A DNA stretch of 32,782 nucleotides. Origin: Chloroflexota bacterium (GTDB lineage: Bacteria; Chloroflexota; Anaerolineae; UBA4142). Every line of letters starts with the position of its first letter. Position 1 is the first letter of the stretch. Location: positions 1 through 32,782 of the forward strand of contig JAMDCU010000007.1 of NCBI GenBank assembly GCA_023489485.1. The letters are read 5' to 3'. Made by a program: the position numbers and the translations under genes. Below the pieces are notes generated by a model. The model was given only the letters and a program-made list of their open reading frames with translations. It was not told the DNA's origin and did no database searches. Of this stretch, positions 16,679 through 24,494 are shown one piece after another.

Positions 16679-18229
16679 TCAATTGCCGCCGTGATACTGT
16701 GCCACTACATTGACAGCGGGCCAGAGGGCTTTGGTGGATTCGTAGAGCCGTACGTACACTTGAAACACGCTGTCGTAGACCATCTTGGTCTTTGAATTCG
16801 GCTCACACCGCTCTGCGACGGGAAGTAGTTCCGCGCAAGCCGACTCAACACTAGAATAAAGCCCGGCACCTACACCTGCGAGAATGGCCGCGGCGACACA
16901 AGTCCCCTCGGTGACCTGGAGCGTTTGGTTCGGTCTGCCGGTCACATCTGCGATGATCTGCCGCCAGAGGGCGCTGCTCGCTCCGCCCCCTGCCACATTT
17001 AGTACCGGTACCTTGATACCTTGTTCCTCGACAATTGATATACGATGCCGGATGCTGCAAGCCACACCCTCCATGACAGCGCGGATGAAATCGGCTCTGG
17101 TCTGCCGCAGGCTGATACCGAAAAAGACCCCGCGCGCCAAGGGATCGTAGATGGGGCTTCGCTCGCCGAGCAAGTAAGGCAGGAAGACCACTCCGCCCGC
17201 GCCGGGACGCGTGCGCGCGGCTTCCAAATCCATGAGCGCGTACGGGCTGATGCCGAGGCGGCGACCGGCATCAATCTCTTCCTGGCAGAACTGATCTCGG
17301 AACCAGCGAAGTGACATGCCACCCGTATTCCCGCCTGCCATGGCGACATAGCGGTTAGCCACCGCGTGGGGGTAGGCCACAAAGCGCTTCTTTGGGTCGG
17401 CCGGAGGCGTCTCCGTGCACGCAATTACATCGCACGACGTCCCAATGGAGGCACAGGCCTCGCCAGGCGTCACGACCCGACACCCGATGGCCTCCGTGGT
17501 GGAATCTCCCGCGCCCGTGAAGACAGGCGTTCCCGGAACAAGTCCCACCTCCACGGCAACCTCTTTTCGGAGCTTGCCCGCGAGGTCCGTAGACTTGCGC
17601 AAAGTGGCCAGTTTCTCGCGCGGAATGTCCAATTTGCTGAGCGCCTCGTCCCACCATTCCAGAGTGCGGATGTTGAGGAGGAGGCTTGCTGCTGACGTGG
17701 CATAGTCTGTCACAAACTCACCGGTCAACCGCTGCACCAAAAAGTCCTTGGCCGGGATAATTTTATAGGTCTTTTTGTAGACATCGGGCCAGTGCTTACG
17801 GACCCATAGGATTTTCGTCGCTCCAAAGGTCGCGTCTACGCGTAGCCCAGTAATGCTATAGATGTGATCTGCGTTCAAGGCAGTCGAGATTTCTTCACAC
17901 TCCGCGGTGGTCCGCCGGTCCATCCATATGAGACTGGGTGCGAGCGAACAGCCAGAGCTATCGACAAACACTGGCGATGGCTGCTGAGCGGTCACCCCGA
18001 TGGCAACCACGTCTGCCGGATTGAGTTGGGCAGCAGCGACGGCCTCTCGAATCGTCTGCAGAGCCGCGGACCACCATTGTTCCGGGTCTTGTTCAGCCCA
18101 ACCCGTCTCAGGCGTCCGAACTTCATACTCCACATACGATTTGGCGACTTGGCGGCCATCCCGGTCAAAGATGATCGTGCGACAGCCCGTCGTTCCGAGA
18201 TCAATGCCGATCAGCAGTGGAAGACTCAT
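16679..18229 (-). CDS. FGGY-family carbohydrate kinase (xylulokinase-like)
   Basis: This 516-residue protein has G-I-D-L-G-T-T-G at 8-15, I-W-M-D-R-R at 101-106, G-A-G-D-S-T in the second half with the catalytic Asp, and G-E-R-S-P-I-Y-D-P and G-G-G-A-S-S-A-L-W-R-Q near the C-terminal half. The overall pattern is that of the xylulokinase/FGGY group, which phosphorylates a ketose, polyol or aldonate. The start at 18229 has GGGGGATGAG upstream. An in-frame start at 18256 would overlap the dehydrogenase gene. Only 1 base separates it from that upstream stop, which implies translational coupling with the 2-hydroxyacid dehydrogenase. Confidence 0.93.
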   Translation of the reverse strand: MSLPLLIGIDLGTTGCRTIIFDRDGRQVAKSYVEYEVRTPETGWAEQDPEQWWSAALQTIREAVAAAQLNPADVVAIGVTAQQPSPVFVDSSGCSLAPSLIWMDRRTTAECEEISTALNADHIYSITGLRVDATFGATKILWVRKHWPDVYKKTYKIIPAKDFLVQRLTGEFVTDYATSAASLLLNIRTLEWWDEALSKLDIPREKLATLRKSTDLAGKLRKEVAVEVGLVPGTPVFTGAGDSTTEAIGCRVVTPGEACASIGTSCDVIACTETPPADPKKRFVAYPHAVANRYVAMAGGNTGGMSLRWFRDQFCQEEIDAGRRLGISPYALMDLEAARTRPGAGGVVFLPYLLGERSPIYDPLARGVFFGISLRQTRADFIRAVMEGVACSIRHRISIVEEQGIKVPVLNVAGGGASSALWRQIIADVTGRPNQTLQVTEGTCVAAAILAGVGAGLYSSVESACAELLPVAERCEPNSKTKMVYDSVFQVYVRLYESTKALWPAVNVVAQYHGGN

Positions 18230-18230
18230 C

Positions 18231-19244
18231 TCATCCCCCGGTGGCCCCGATCTCACTCTTCTTAGCCAGAGTCGACATATTCAGGCTATGCAGCGGCGCG
18301 TCGCCCCTCAGAATACGCGCGACGTCTTCGGCGGCCGAGATGCTCGTGCGCTCGTTGGCCTCTCGGCTGTAGCCTGCCATATGAGGCGTCAGGAGAATAT
18401 TGTCGAGGCTAAAGAACGGATGGTCACGCGGTAAGGGCTCTTGACGGAAGGCATCGAGAGCAGCACCCGCAATGCGGTGCTCTCGCAGAGCTTGAATCAG
18501 CGCCTCGTCATTCAGCGCTTCGCCGCGCGAGAGGTTCAAAAGATACGCGCTGGGCTTCATCAGGTGGAGCGCCTTTGAATCAATGAGGTCGCGCGTCTCA
18601 GGGATAGCCGGCACGTGGAGAGTGACAAAATCTGATTCGCACAGCAGTTGCTCCCTTGGCACGTAAAGCACCCCCTGAGAGCGCTCAAACTCGGGGTTTC
18701 GAATCACATCCGTGTAGATCACCCGCATGCCCAGAGCCTGGGCGCGTTTGGCCACGCGCTGACCAATGGCTCCCAGTCCGATCACGCCCAGCACGCGACC
18801 GGACAATTCCAACCCGATGAATCTCGAACCGGCCCACCGGCCTTCTGCCAGAGAGTTCACCGCAGGCACTAGTCTGCGCACCATCGCCATCAAGACGCAA
18901 ATCGTGAACTCGGCTACCGCATCGCTATTAGCTCCTGGGACATTGGTGACCAACACTTTGTGGCGCGTACAAGCGTCCACGTCGATATTGTCGACACCAA
19001 CCCCATGCTTTGCCGCGACCTTCAAGTCGGTCCCAGCACATAGGACACGCTCAGTAACTGGGTCGATCCCGACAATGACTGCGGCAAACTCGGGGATTAG
19101 GGCAATCATCTCTTGTTCGCTATGGGGCCCCTTCTTGGTTACCACTTCGCAGCCATTCCGTTCCAAGATCTGCATGGGCACGGGTGTCGTGGATCCGAAT
19201 GAGGTGGAAACCACAAGTACTCGCTTGTTCGACGCGACGTCCAT
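18231..19244 (-). CDS. D-isomer-specific 2-hydroxyacid dehydrogenase (phosphoglycerate dehydrogenase-like)
   Basis: This 337-residue protein has a catalytic domain split around a Rossmann domain with G-L-G-A-I-G-Q at 156-162. The catalytic set is Arg240 (N-L-S-R-G-E), Glu269 (R-Q-E-P) and His288 (T-P-H-M-A-G). A-G-T-D-L-K and G-V-G-V-D-N-I-D are family signatures. It would interconvert a 2-keto acid and a D-2-hydroxy acid with NAD(P). No C-terminal ACT domain is present, so it is not a long-type SerA. The start at 19244 has GAGGGATGG upstream. A longer frame to 19451 runs into the preceding gene. It pairs with the following FGGY kinase. Confidence 0.94.
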   Translation of the reverse strand: MDVASNKRVLVVSTSFGSTTPVPMQILERNGCEVVTKKGPHSEQEMIALIPEFAAVIVGIDPVTERVLCAGTDLKVAAKHGVGVDNIDVDACTRHKVLVTNVPGANSDAVAEFTICVLMAMVRRLVPAVNSLAEGRWAGSRFIGLELSGRVLGVIGLGAIGQRVAKRAQALGMRVIYTDVIRNPEFERSQGVLYVPREQLLCESDFVTLHVPAIPETRDLIDSKALHLMKPSAYLLNLSRGEALNDEALIQALREHRIAGAALDAFRQEPLPRDHPFFSLDNILLTPHMAGYSREANERTSISAAEDVARILRGDAPLHSLNMSTLAKKSEIGATGG

Positions 19245-19295
19245 AGACCATCCCTCGCTGAAAGAAATCAGCCTGTAATCAGGATTGACTGACAG

Positions 19296-19327
19296 ACAGA
19301 TGGCCGCTCCTCGGAACGGCCATCTGT
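19296..19327 (-). terminator. Strong hairpin between amidohydrolase and dehydrogenase genes
   Basis: A perfect 11-bp stem, ACAGATGGCCG with CGGCCATCTGT, encloses a 10-base loop (19307-19316). It lies 21 bases after the amidohydrolase stop on the minus strand. Only scattered T residues follow, so it may act as a partial terminator, an RNA stabiliser or a processing site within the operon rather than a full stop. Confidence 0.45.
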
Positions 19328-19348
19328 TCACAGAATTCAGAGGCTGTT

Positions 19349-20095
19349 CTAGAGTTTCAAGAGCCGAGCGGCATTTCCGCCCAAGATCTTGGCTTTGGCT
19401 GTCTCGCTGATCATGGCGAACTTGACCTTGGCCAACTCTGATGGCAGACAAAAGGCAGGCACGTCCGTCCCGAAAGTGACCTTGTCTTCACCGGCGACTT
19501 CGACCGCGGTGTGGATGACCAGCAGGTCTCCATGGCTATCTGCGGTATCCAAGTAGAGATTTTTATGGGTCGCGGCGATGTGAATGGCGTCAAGCCAGTG
19601 GTCGCCCCCCATATGGCCCATGAGGATCTTGGCTTCCGGGTACTTGTCCGATAGATTCGCGAAATTGCGGGGATGAGAGTAAGTATCCGACCAGCAATGG
19701 GCGAGGATCGGGATATCGTAGTGAATGGCTCGTTCGACCACGGGATAGACGACCGGCGAGTCGGCAAAGTACTCGTTCAAGCTGGGATGGATTTTGATCC
19801 CCTTAAATCCTAGCTCCTGAACGCACCGGTCGATTTCAGCTTCCACATCCTTCCGACTACCCCAGCGAGGCGAAATAACGGCGAAGCCAATGAAACGATT
19901 CGGGAACTGTTTCACAGCGGCGGCAATTTCAGTATTCCCTTCGATGGGGTCGTAGGAGAGCTTGAAGGAGTTGATGCAGGCTTTGTCTACGCCAAATTCC
20001 GCATAGTAGTCATTGAGTTGTGAAGCCGTCTGAAAGAAGCTGGGCGACCAGCCAAGCCAAGATTTCCCGAGATGAGCATGCATGTCGATAATCAT
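19349..20095 (-). CDS. Amidohydrolase-superfamily TIM-barrel hydrolase or decarboxylase
   Basis: This 248-residue amidohydrolase-2 type protein has metal-binding H-A-H (His6 and His8), K-I-H at 101-103, His133 in L-A-H-C, His161 in M-G-H-M-G-G and Asp211 in F-G-T-D. Members hydrolyse lactones or amides or decarboxylate small acids through a divalent metal. The family includes the 4-oxalomesaconate and 2-pyrone-dicarboxylate lactonase types. It is short and has no C-terminal extension. GAAGAGGAG lies upstream of the ATG. Its neighbours suggest a lactonase or similar role in sugar-acid breakdown (inference). Confidence 0.9.
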   Translation of the reverse strand: MIIDMHAHLGKSWLGWSPSFFQTASQLNDYYAEFGVDKACINSFKLSYDPIEGNTEIAAAVKQFPNRFIGFAVISPRWGSRKDVEAEIDRCVQELGFKGIKIHPSLNEYFADSPVVYPVVERAIHYDIPILAHCWSDTYSHPRNFANLSDKYPEAKILMGHMGGDHWLDAIHIAATHKNLYLDTADSHGDLLVIHTAVEVAGEDKVTFGTDVPAFCLPSELAKVKFAMISETAKAKILGGNAARLLKL

Positions 20096-20128
20096 TGTTG
20101 TTCTCCTCTTCCAGGAATCGCCGGTATC

Positions 20129-21013
20129 CTACAGAACTCCAACTTTGCGCAGACCGCTCTCGAGATCGGACTTTTCTTTCCCTGTGAGCGGACGGAGCGG
20201 CCTTCTGGCATATCCCGCATTTCGTCCCAGCAGGCGAATCCCTTCCTTGTACGTTGAGACATAGGGGCCTTTGGCAAAGACGGCCCGAATGCGCAGGACG
20301 TTGAATTGTAGCTCAAGGGCTTTCGCCATGTCGCCTGCGCAAAATGCATTCCACAGATCGACAAACAACTTGGGGAGCACGTTGGCAAGGACCAGAATGG
20401 CTCCCCGCGCGCCCGTAACCAGCCCTGGCAGCATAAAGTCATCCGAGCCAATAATCATATTGAAGTCGGACCCCGCGACCATCTTGCATTTTTCAAAATG
20501 CACCATACTGTCGCTGCTGTCTTTCATACCGACGATCCTTGGAATCCGGATCAACCTCTCAAAGAGCGCCGGACTGATAGGATTGCCGGTACGACCCGGG
20601 TTATCATAGACAAAGATCGGTTTGTCTGTAGCCTGGGAGAGCGCGGTGTAGTAATCTACCAAGCTATCATCATCATGCTTGAAATAGTACGCAGGGACTG
20701 CGGCGATGTAGTCGACGCCTGCTTGGCTGGCGACGCGAGCCTGTTCCACCGCTTGAGCGGTCGATGGGGCGCCAGCTTGAAAGATAATGGGAATCCGGCC
20801 GTGTACGGCCTCCACAAACGCTTGGCTCACATCGCGATAGTCCTCTAACGACATCATGGGTCCTTCACCATAGGTGCCCGCACAGAACAAGCCGTTCACA
20901 CCCGATTCGATCATGAAGTCAACGTGGGACCGCAGTGCCGCTTTGTCCAGGGACCCGTCTTCACGGAACGGGGTGAGAGAGGCAACGATGACACCGCTTA
21001 CTTGAGTCGACAT
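20129..21013 (-). CDS. DapA/NanA-family class I aldolase or dehydratase (second copy)
   Basis: This 294-residue protein has Schiff-base Lys164 in G-M-K-D-S-S-D-S, Tyr136 in F-V-Y-D-N-P, and G-T-Y-G-E-G at 46-51 in place of DHDPS G-T-T-G-E. The loop differs from that of the first copy (T-G-G-N-G-E-F), so the two probably accept different 2-keto acids. The fold covers aldolases, dehydratases and lyases of 2-keto-3-deoxy acids. AGGAGGT lies 7 bases before the ATG. It follows the PIG-L gene by 58 bases and precedes the amidohydrolase by 33 bases. Confidence 0.92.
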   Translation of the reverse strand: MSTQVSGVIVASLTPFREDGSLDKAALRSHVDFMIESGVNGLFCAGTYGEGPMMSLEDYRDVSQAFVEAVHGRIPIIFQAGAPSTAQAVEQARVASQAGVDYIAAVPAYYFKHDDDSLVDYYTALSQATDKPIFVYDNPGRTGNPISPALFERLIRIPRIVGMKDSSDSMVHFEKCKMVAGSDFNMIIGSDDFMLPGLVTGARGAILVLANVLPKLFVDLWNAFCAGDMAKALELQFNVLRIRAVFAKGPYVSTYKEGIRLLGRNAGYARRPLRPLTGKEKSDLESGLRKVGVL

Positions 21014-21071
21014 TGGGAGTACCTCCTAAGTTGTATTTGAGTTTGTGCTGAAGCGTGCCGCCCGTTAATGG

Positions 21072-21779
21072 CTATGGTAGCCAATTCCCTGCTCTGAACC
21101 GGGGCCAGGCCAACGCCGGCCGGAACGCCTCTGCGTACTTGACACCCGACTGGAGCCCACGAAAACGCGCTTGAATCTCCATCATTTCTTCCAGGCCGCT
21201 AAGGGGCGCCTCGGCCCAGTATTCCATCTTCAGTTGTGTCTTGTGGCAGCGCAGCATCGCCAACTTGGTTTCGAAGGTGGAGGTGATATCCACGTAATGC
21301 GTTGGCTGAACGTCTAGGCCGCTCAAGGAATCGCAGTAGATGAGCATCGGGTGTTGTACGAGCGGTTTCGACTCCGTGAGAATCTGCGGAATCGGGGCAC
21401 TGAGTGTCGCCGAGTGCGCAATTTTGCTCGTGTTCATGTGATCCAGGTGGTAATCGACCGGCGATTGCGTGAGGACGACATCGGCCTTTGCCCGCCGTAG
21501 CACTTCGACCAGCTTGTTGCGCGCATCGCTGTTATCTTGCATGTATTCCGCCTGCTCGTACAGGCACACATACTCGGCACCAATGAGAGCTGCGGATTCA
21601 CTGGCCTCTCTGCGCCGGATCCTGCTAAGCTCAGCAGGCGTGATATCCTTGTGTCCCAATTCCCCAACGGACATGGTGACAATCCATACTCTGGCGCCCT
21701 GTTGCACGTATTTGGCCAAGGTGCCAGCGCACAATAGCTCCATATCGTCGGGATGCGCTCCGATCCCAACTACGTTCAG
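21072..21779 (-). CDS. PIG-L family N-deacetylase, probable CTG start
   Basis: The family is made of zinc N-acetyl (often N-acetylglucosaminyl) deacetylases, and the N-terminal A-H-P-D-D motif carries two zinc ligands. Starting at the first ATG (21743) would lose it. Reading in frame upstream gives N-V-V-G-I-G-A-H-P-D-D-M-E-L, so the true start must lie at or before 21776. No ATG, GTG or TTG is available there. A CTG at 21779-21777 overlaps the upstream TGA as CTGA, with AGGAGG 6 bases before it. A third zinc ligand lies in Y-H-L-D-H. About 235 residues, usual for the family. It would deacetylate an amino-sugar-like intermediate (inference). Confidence 0.85.
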   Translation of the reverse strand: MNVVGIGAHPDDMELLCAGTLAKYVQQGARVWIVTMSVGELGHKDITPAELSRIRRREASESAALIGAEYVCLYEQAEYMQDNSDARNKLVEVLRRAKADVVLTQSPVDYHLDHMNTSKIAHSATLSAPIPQILTESKPLVQHPMLIYCDSLSGLDVQPTHYVDITSTFETKLAMLRCHKTQLKMEYWAEAPLSGLEEMMEIQARFRGLQSGVKYAEAFRPALAWPRFRAGNWLP

Positions 21780-22570
21780 TCTCCACCTCCTGCGCCCAAG
21801 TGACGACGAGCTAGATGGATACTCTTCTGGACACCCACGATTTCATCCCCGTCGCCTTCGAACTCGATACTGAGATATCCCTTATAGCCGCTCTTTTTCA
21901 GGATCCCGATGGCACGGGAATAGTCAATGGTGGTCTCTTCTCCACGATCGTCGAAATCGAATGTCTTGGCATGCACATGCACCGCAAATGGAGCCGCGTC
22001 CTCCCAGGCGCGATACCGAACCGCTTGGGGAGAGTTACCGATGTCGGGACATGCACGCAAGAAGGGTGTGTTCAAGTCTTTGATCAGGTCTACCACGACC
22101 TCCGGCTGCGCTTCCCTCGGGCAGTTCTCCACAGCCAGAGTCACCCCATGTGCCTGTGCATAGGGCAGGCACTCTTCGAACGCAGCCCGCACGAGTGGGT
22201 AGCGAGTCGCGCGATGGGTGTTTAGCGCTTTCAACTCGCCGGGCAGGACACGCAGCACAGAGCAATTTAGTGAACTGACTACATCAATCCAGCACTGAAT
22301 CTTCGCAACATCGCGCGCGCGTTCACTGGCATTGAGGCTCGCGAACTTGTGGTTGTTCACGGCAATAGTGGCCAGAGGGAGACCGACCGCGCGAAGCTCC
22401 TGCTTGGTCTCCTCGACAAACTTTCCGTCAGGACTGTCTGGCAGATGCAGGTCCCACAACTCAATTCCCTCGACCCCTGCCTCTTGGCAGAACTGATAGA
22501 AGTCGCGCAACGACATCTCGCCCTCGGCGATCGCACGATCAAAACTGTAGCTGGTGCAGCATAGTTTCAT
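21776..22570 (-). CDS. Sugar-phosphate isomerase/epimerase, xylose-isomerase-like TIM barrel (first copy)
   Basis: This 264-residue AP-endonuclease-2/xylose-isomerase-like barrel has the four metal ligands in their usual strands: Glu in L-A-V-E-N-C-P, Asp in C-P-D-I-G-N-S, His in H-V-H-A-K, and Glu in L-S-I-E-F-E. Family members isomerise or epimerise keto sugars, inosose or hydroxypyruvate-type compounds. The start at 22570 has AGAGG upstream. Its stop overlaps the PIG-L start by 4 bases (CTGA), so the two proteins are probably made in equal amounts. The gene begins 10 bases after the alcohol dehydrogenase stop. Confidence 0.92.
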   Translation of the reverse strand: MKLCCTSYSFDRAIAEGEMSLRDFYQFCQEAGVEGIELWDLHLPDSPDGKFVEETKQELRAVGLPLATIAVNNHKFASLNASERARDVAKIQCWIDVVSSLNCSVLRVLPGELKALNTHRATRYPLVRAAFEECLPYAQAHGVTLAVENCPREAQPEVVVDLIKDLNTPFLRACPDIGNSPQAVRYRAWEDAAPFAVHVHAKTFDFDDRGEETTIDYSRAIGILKKSGYKGYLSIEFEGDGDEIVGVQKSIHLARRHLGAGGGD

Positions 22571-22580
22571 GTTCGTACCT

Positions 22581-23693
22581 CTAGGCCCAAGGGTTGAGTG
22601 CAATCTTGATGGGGTCCTCGCGGCGGCTGGTCATGAGAGCATACGCCTCGTCGATCTTGGCAAGGGGAAACTCATGGGTGACCATGGCCTCCATTGGAAA
22701 ACGCCCGGATTCTATGATTTTCATGGCCCGTTCATAGCCGTGGCCGCTCATGAGAGAACCGGCCACGGTGATTTCCGAAAAGACAATGTCCGCGTCGGGC
22801 ACAAGCGTGAGCTCTCGCATTCCGCTCATTCCGATGAGAACACTGGTACCGCCTTTGCGTACGGAACGTAGAGCCAACAGCGAGCCGGCCGGAGCACCCG
22901 AGCATTCGACCGACACATCGGCCCCGCTGCCATGCAGCAGTCTTTTGACTTCGGCCACAGGATCAGCCACCTGGGTAATATCTAGCGCGTAATCAGCCCC
23001 TAGTTTGCATCCTACCTCCAGCCGACGTACATCGCCTTGAGTTCCCAGGAGGATCACCGGTTCAGCTCCGGCGTGCTTGGCGGCAGCGGTTACCGAGAGC
23101 CCAATAGGACCAGGTCCCACGACGACACAGGATTCACCACCTTTGATATGAGACCGATCGATGGCGTGTTGGGCCGTAGCAAGAGGCTCTACCGTAACCC
23201 CGGCCTGCCACGAAACCTGCTTGTGGAACTTGTGAACCAACGCCTGCTCGGGCACGTAGAGGTACTGCGAGTATCCGCCCCACAAGGGTGTGGGCGGCCG
23301 CGTGAGAGGAATGTTGCAGCCAAACTGACGGCCATGGTCCGGTCCGAGGGAGACATTGTCCATTTCGCAGATCTCGTACTTACCTTCCATACACCAACGG
23401 CATTGACGACAAGGAATCAAGAGTTCTACGGCGATCTGATCCCCAATCGCCAGATGACGCAACGCAAGTGCCTCGGAGCCGGCGTCGGCCACTTCGCCGA
23501 TAAATTCATGGCCGATGATCCAAGGCTCGTGAATCTGACTTCGGCCGTGCCACATATGAATGTCGGATCCACAAATGCCGCACAACTTGACCTTCATCAA
23601 GAGATCGCGCGGTCCTAACTGAGGGAGAGGAAACTCACGAATCACGAAATGTTCTGGCTCCATGAGAACGGCGGCTTTCGCCTTCTCGGTCAT
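22581..23693 (-). CDS. Zinc-dependent medium-chain alcohol/polyol dehydrogenase
   Basis: This 370-residue MDR enzyme has catalytic zinc ligands Cys41 (C-G-S-D) and G-H-E (His62-Glu63), and a structural zinc cluster C-R-Q-C-R-W-C with a further Cys in Y-E-I-C. Its Rossmann motif is V-V-V-G-P-G-P-I-G. The pattern matches L-threonine 3-dehydrogenase, sorbitol or galactitol-1-phosphate dehydrogenase-type enzymes, which oxidise secondary alcohols. The start at 23693 has AGGAGG upstream. It sits 10 bases before the isomerase and 51 bases after the cyclase gene, in a tightly packed part of the operon, and probably oxidises a polyol or hydroxy-acid intermediate. Confidence 0.94.
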   Translation of the reverse strand: MTEKAKAAVLMEPEHFVIREFPLPQLGPRDLLMKVKLCGICGSDIHMWHGRSQIHEPWIIGHEFIGEVADAGSEALALRHLAIGDQIAVELLIPCRQCRWCMEGKYEICEMDNVSLGPDHGRQFGCNIPLTRPPTPLWGGYSQYLYVPEQALVHKFHKQVSWQAGVTVEPLATAQHAIDRSHIKGGESCVVVGPGPIGLSVTAAAKHAGAEPVILLGTQGDVRRLEVGCKLGADYALDITQVADPVAEVKRLLHGSGADVSVECSGAPAGSLLALRSVRKGGTSVLIGMSGMRELTLVPDADIVFSEITVAGSLMSGHGYERAMKIIESGRFPMEAMVTHEFPLAKIDEAYALMTSRREDPIKIALNPWA

Positions 23694-23744
23694 GGGATCC
23701 TCCTTGAGCATCGTCTCCGACCCGCTGGACTGGTGCGCGAACCA

Positions 23745-24449
23745 TTACTCAACGGCCAATAGGCGGATGGGCGATGCATTGCCGTTGGGGCCCACAATTC
23801 GCAAAGGCGCCACGATTAGCGTGAGCTTCTTCCCTAGCACCTTATCGACATCGCCACCGACGTTTTCACAGATGCAAATGCCTTTGGAGAGAAAGTTCTG
23901 CTTGTGGTTCGGCGGGGCGTAGGGCGGCTTGGCATAGAACCGTTCCTCATCCGCATCGCAGCAATCGACGCCGACGAAGATAACACCTTTCTCCGCCAGC
24001 CATCGTCCCGCTTCGGCGCTGAGCGTCGAAAACTCGGAATAATAGCGTCGCGGTTCGGAAGTGTAGAGGCGATGCCAGCCGGTGTTGACGATGATCATAT
24101 CCCCGGCGTCCAGAGAATGATGGGTAGAGGTGACGGCCGCCTGCAGATCTGCTGCGGAGATAGCCAAGTTCTTGCCGCAATCGGGCCCATAGCCTGGGGA
24201 TACATCCACGACCAGAGCAGGCCCGACGAGCCTCGCTGGAGCAATCTCCCCGATCGAAAGCCCATCTTTCATGACATGCACTGGAGCATCCATGTGGGTG
24301 CCCATATGCAGCGAAGTGTCGATCCGAGAAGAAAGGCACCCCTCTCCGTCGAGTGTCTCGTAAATGGTGAACTTGGGGTACCCGGTCGGGTGGTACATTT
24401 GCGGTGTCATCGGGTGGGTCAAATCGTAGATCGCATTGCACTGCAACAT
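23745..24449 (-). CDS. Cyclase-family (kynurenine-formamidase-like) metal hydrolase
   Basis: This 234-residue protein has the family signature H-M-G-T-H-M-D-A-P-V-H (48-58), which supplies His and Asp metal ligands. The family (PF04199-type) contains kynurenine formamidase, isatin hydrolase and other enzymes that open amides or lactone-like rings. The start at 24449 has GGAGG 7 bases upstream. An in-frame ATG at 24467 has none. The gap to LarA-like is 45 bases. In a cluster with PIG-L and acetamidase homologues it could hydrolyse a formyl or cyclic amide/lactone bond. Confidence 0.92.
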   Translation of the reverse strand: MLQCNAIYDLTHPMTPQMYHPTGYPKFTIYETLDGEGCLSSRIDTSLHMGTHMDAPVHVMKDGLSIGEIAPARLVGPALVVDVSPGYGPDCGKNLAISAADLQAAVTSTHHSLDAGDMIIVNTGWHRLYTSEPRRYYSEFSTLSAEAGRWLAEKGVIFVGVDCCDADEERFYAKPPYAPPNHKQNFLSKGICICENVGGDVDKVLGKKLTLIVAPLRIVGPNGNASPIRLLAVE

Positions 24450-24494
24450 GGTTAAGCCTCCAGGCAATAGAGTTTTGCAGAACGAGCGGCCGAT

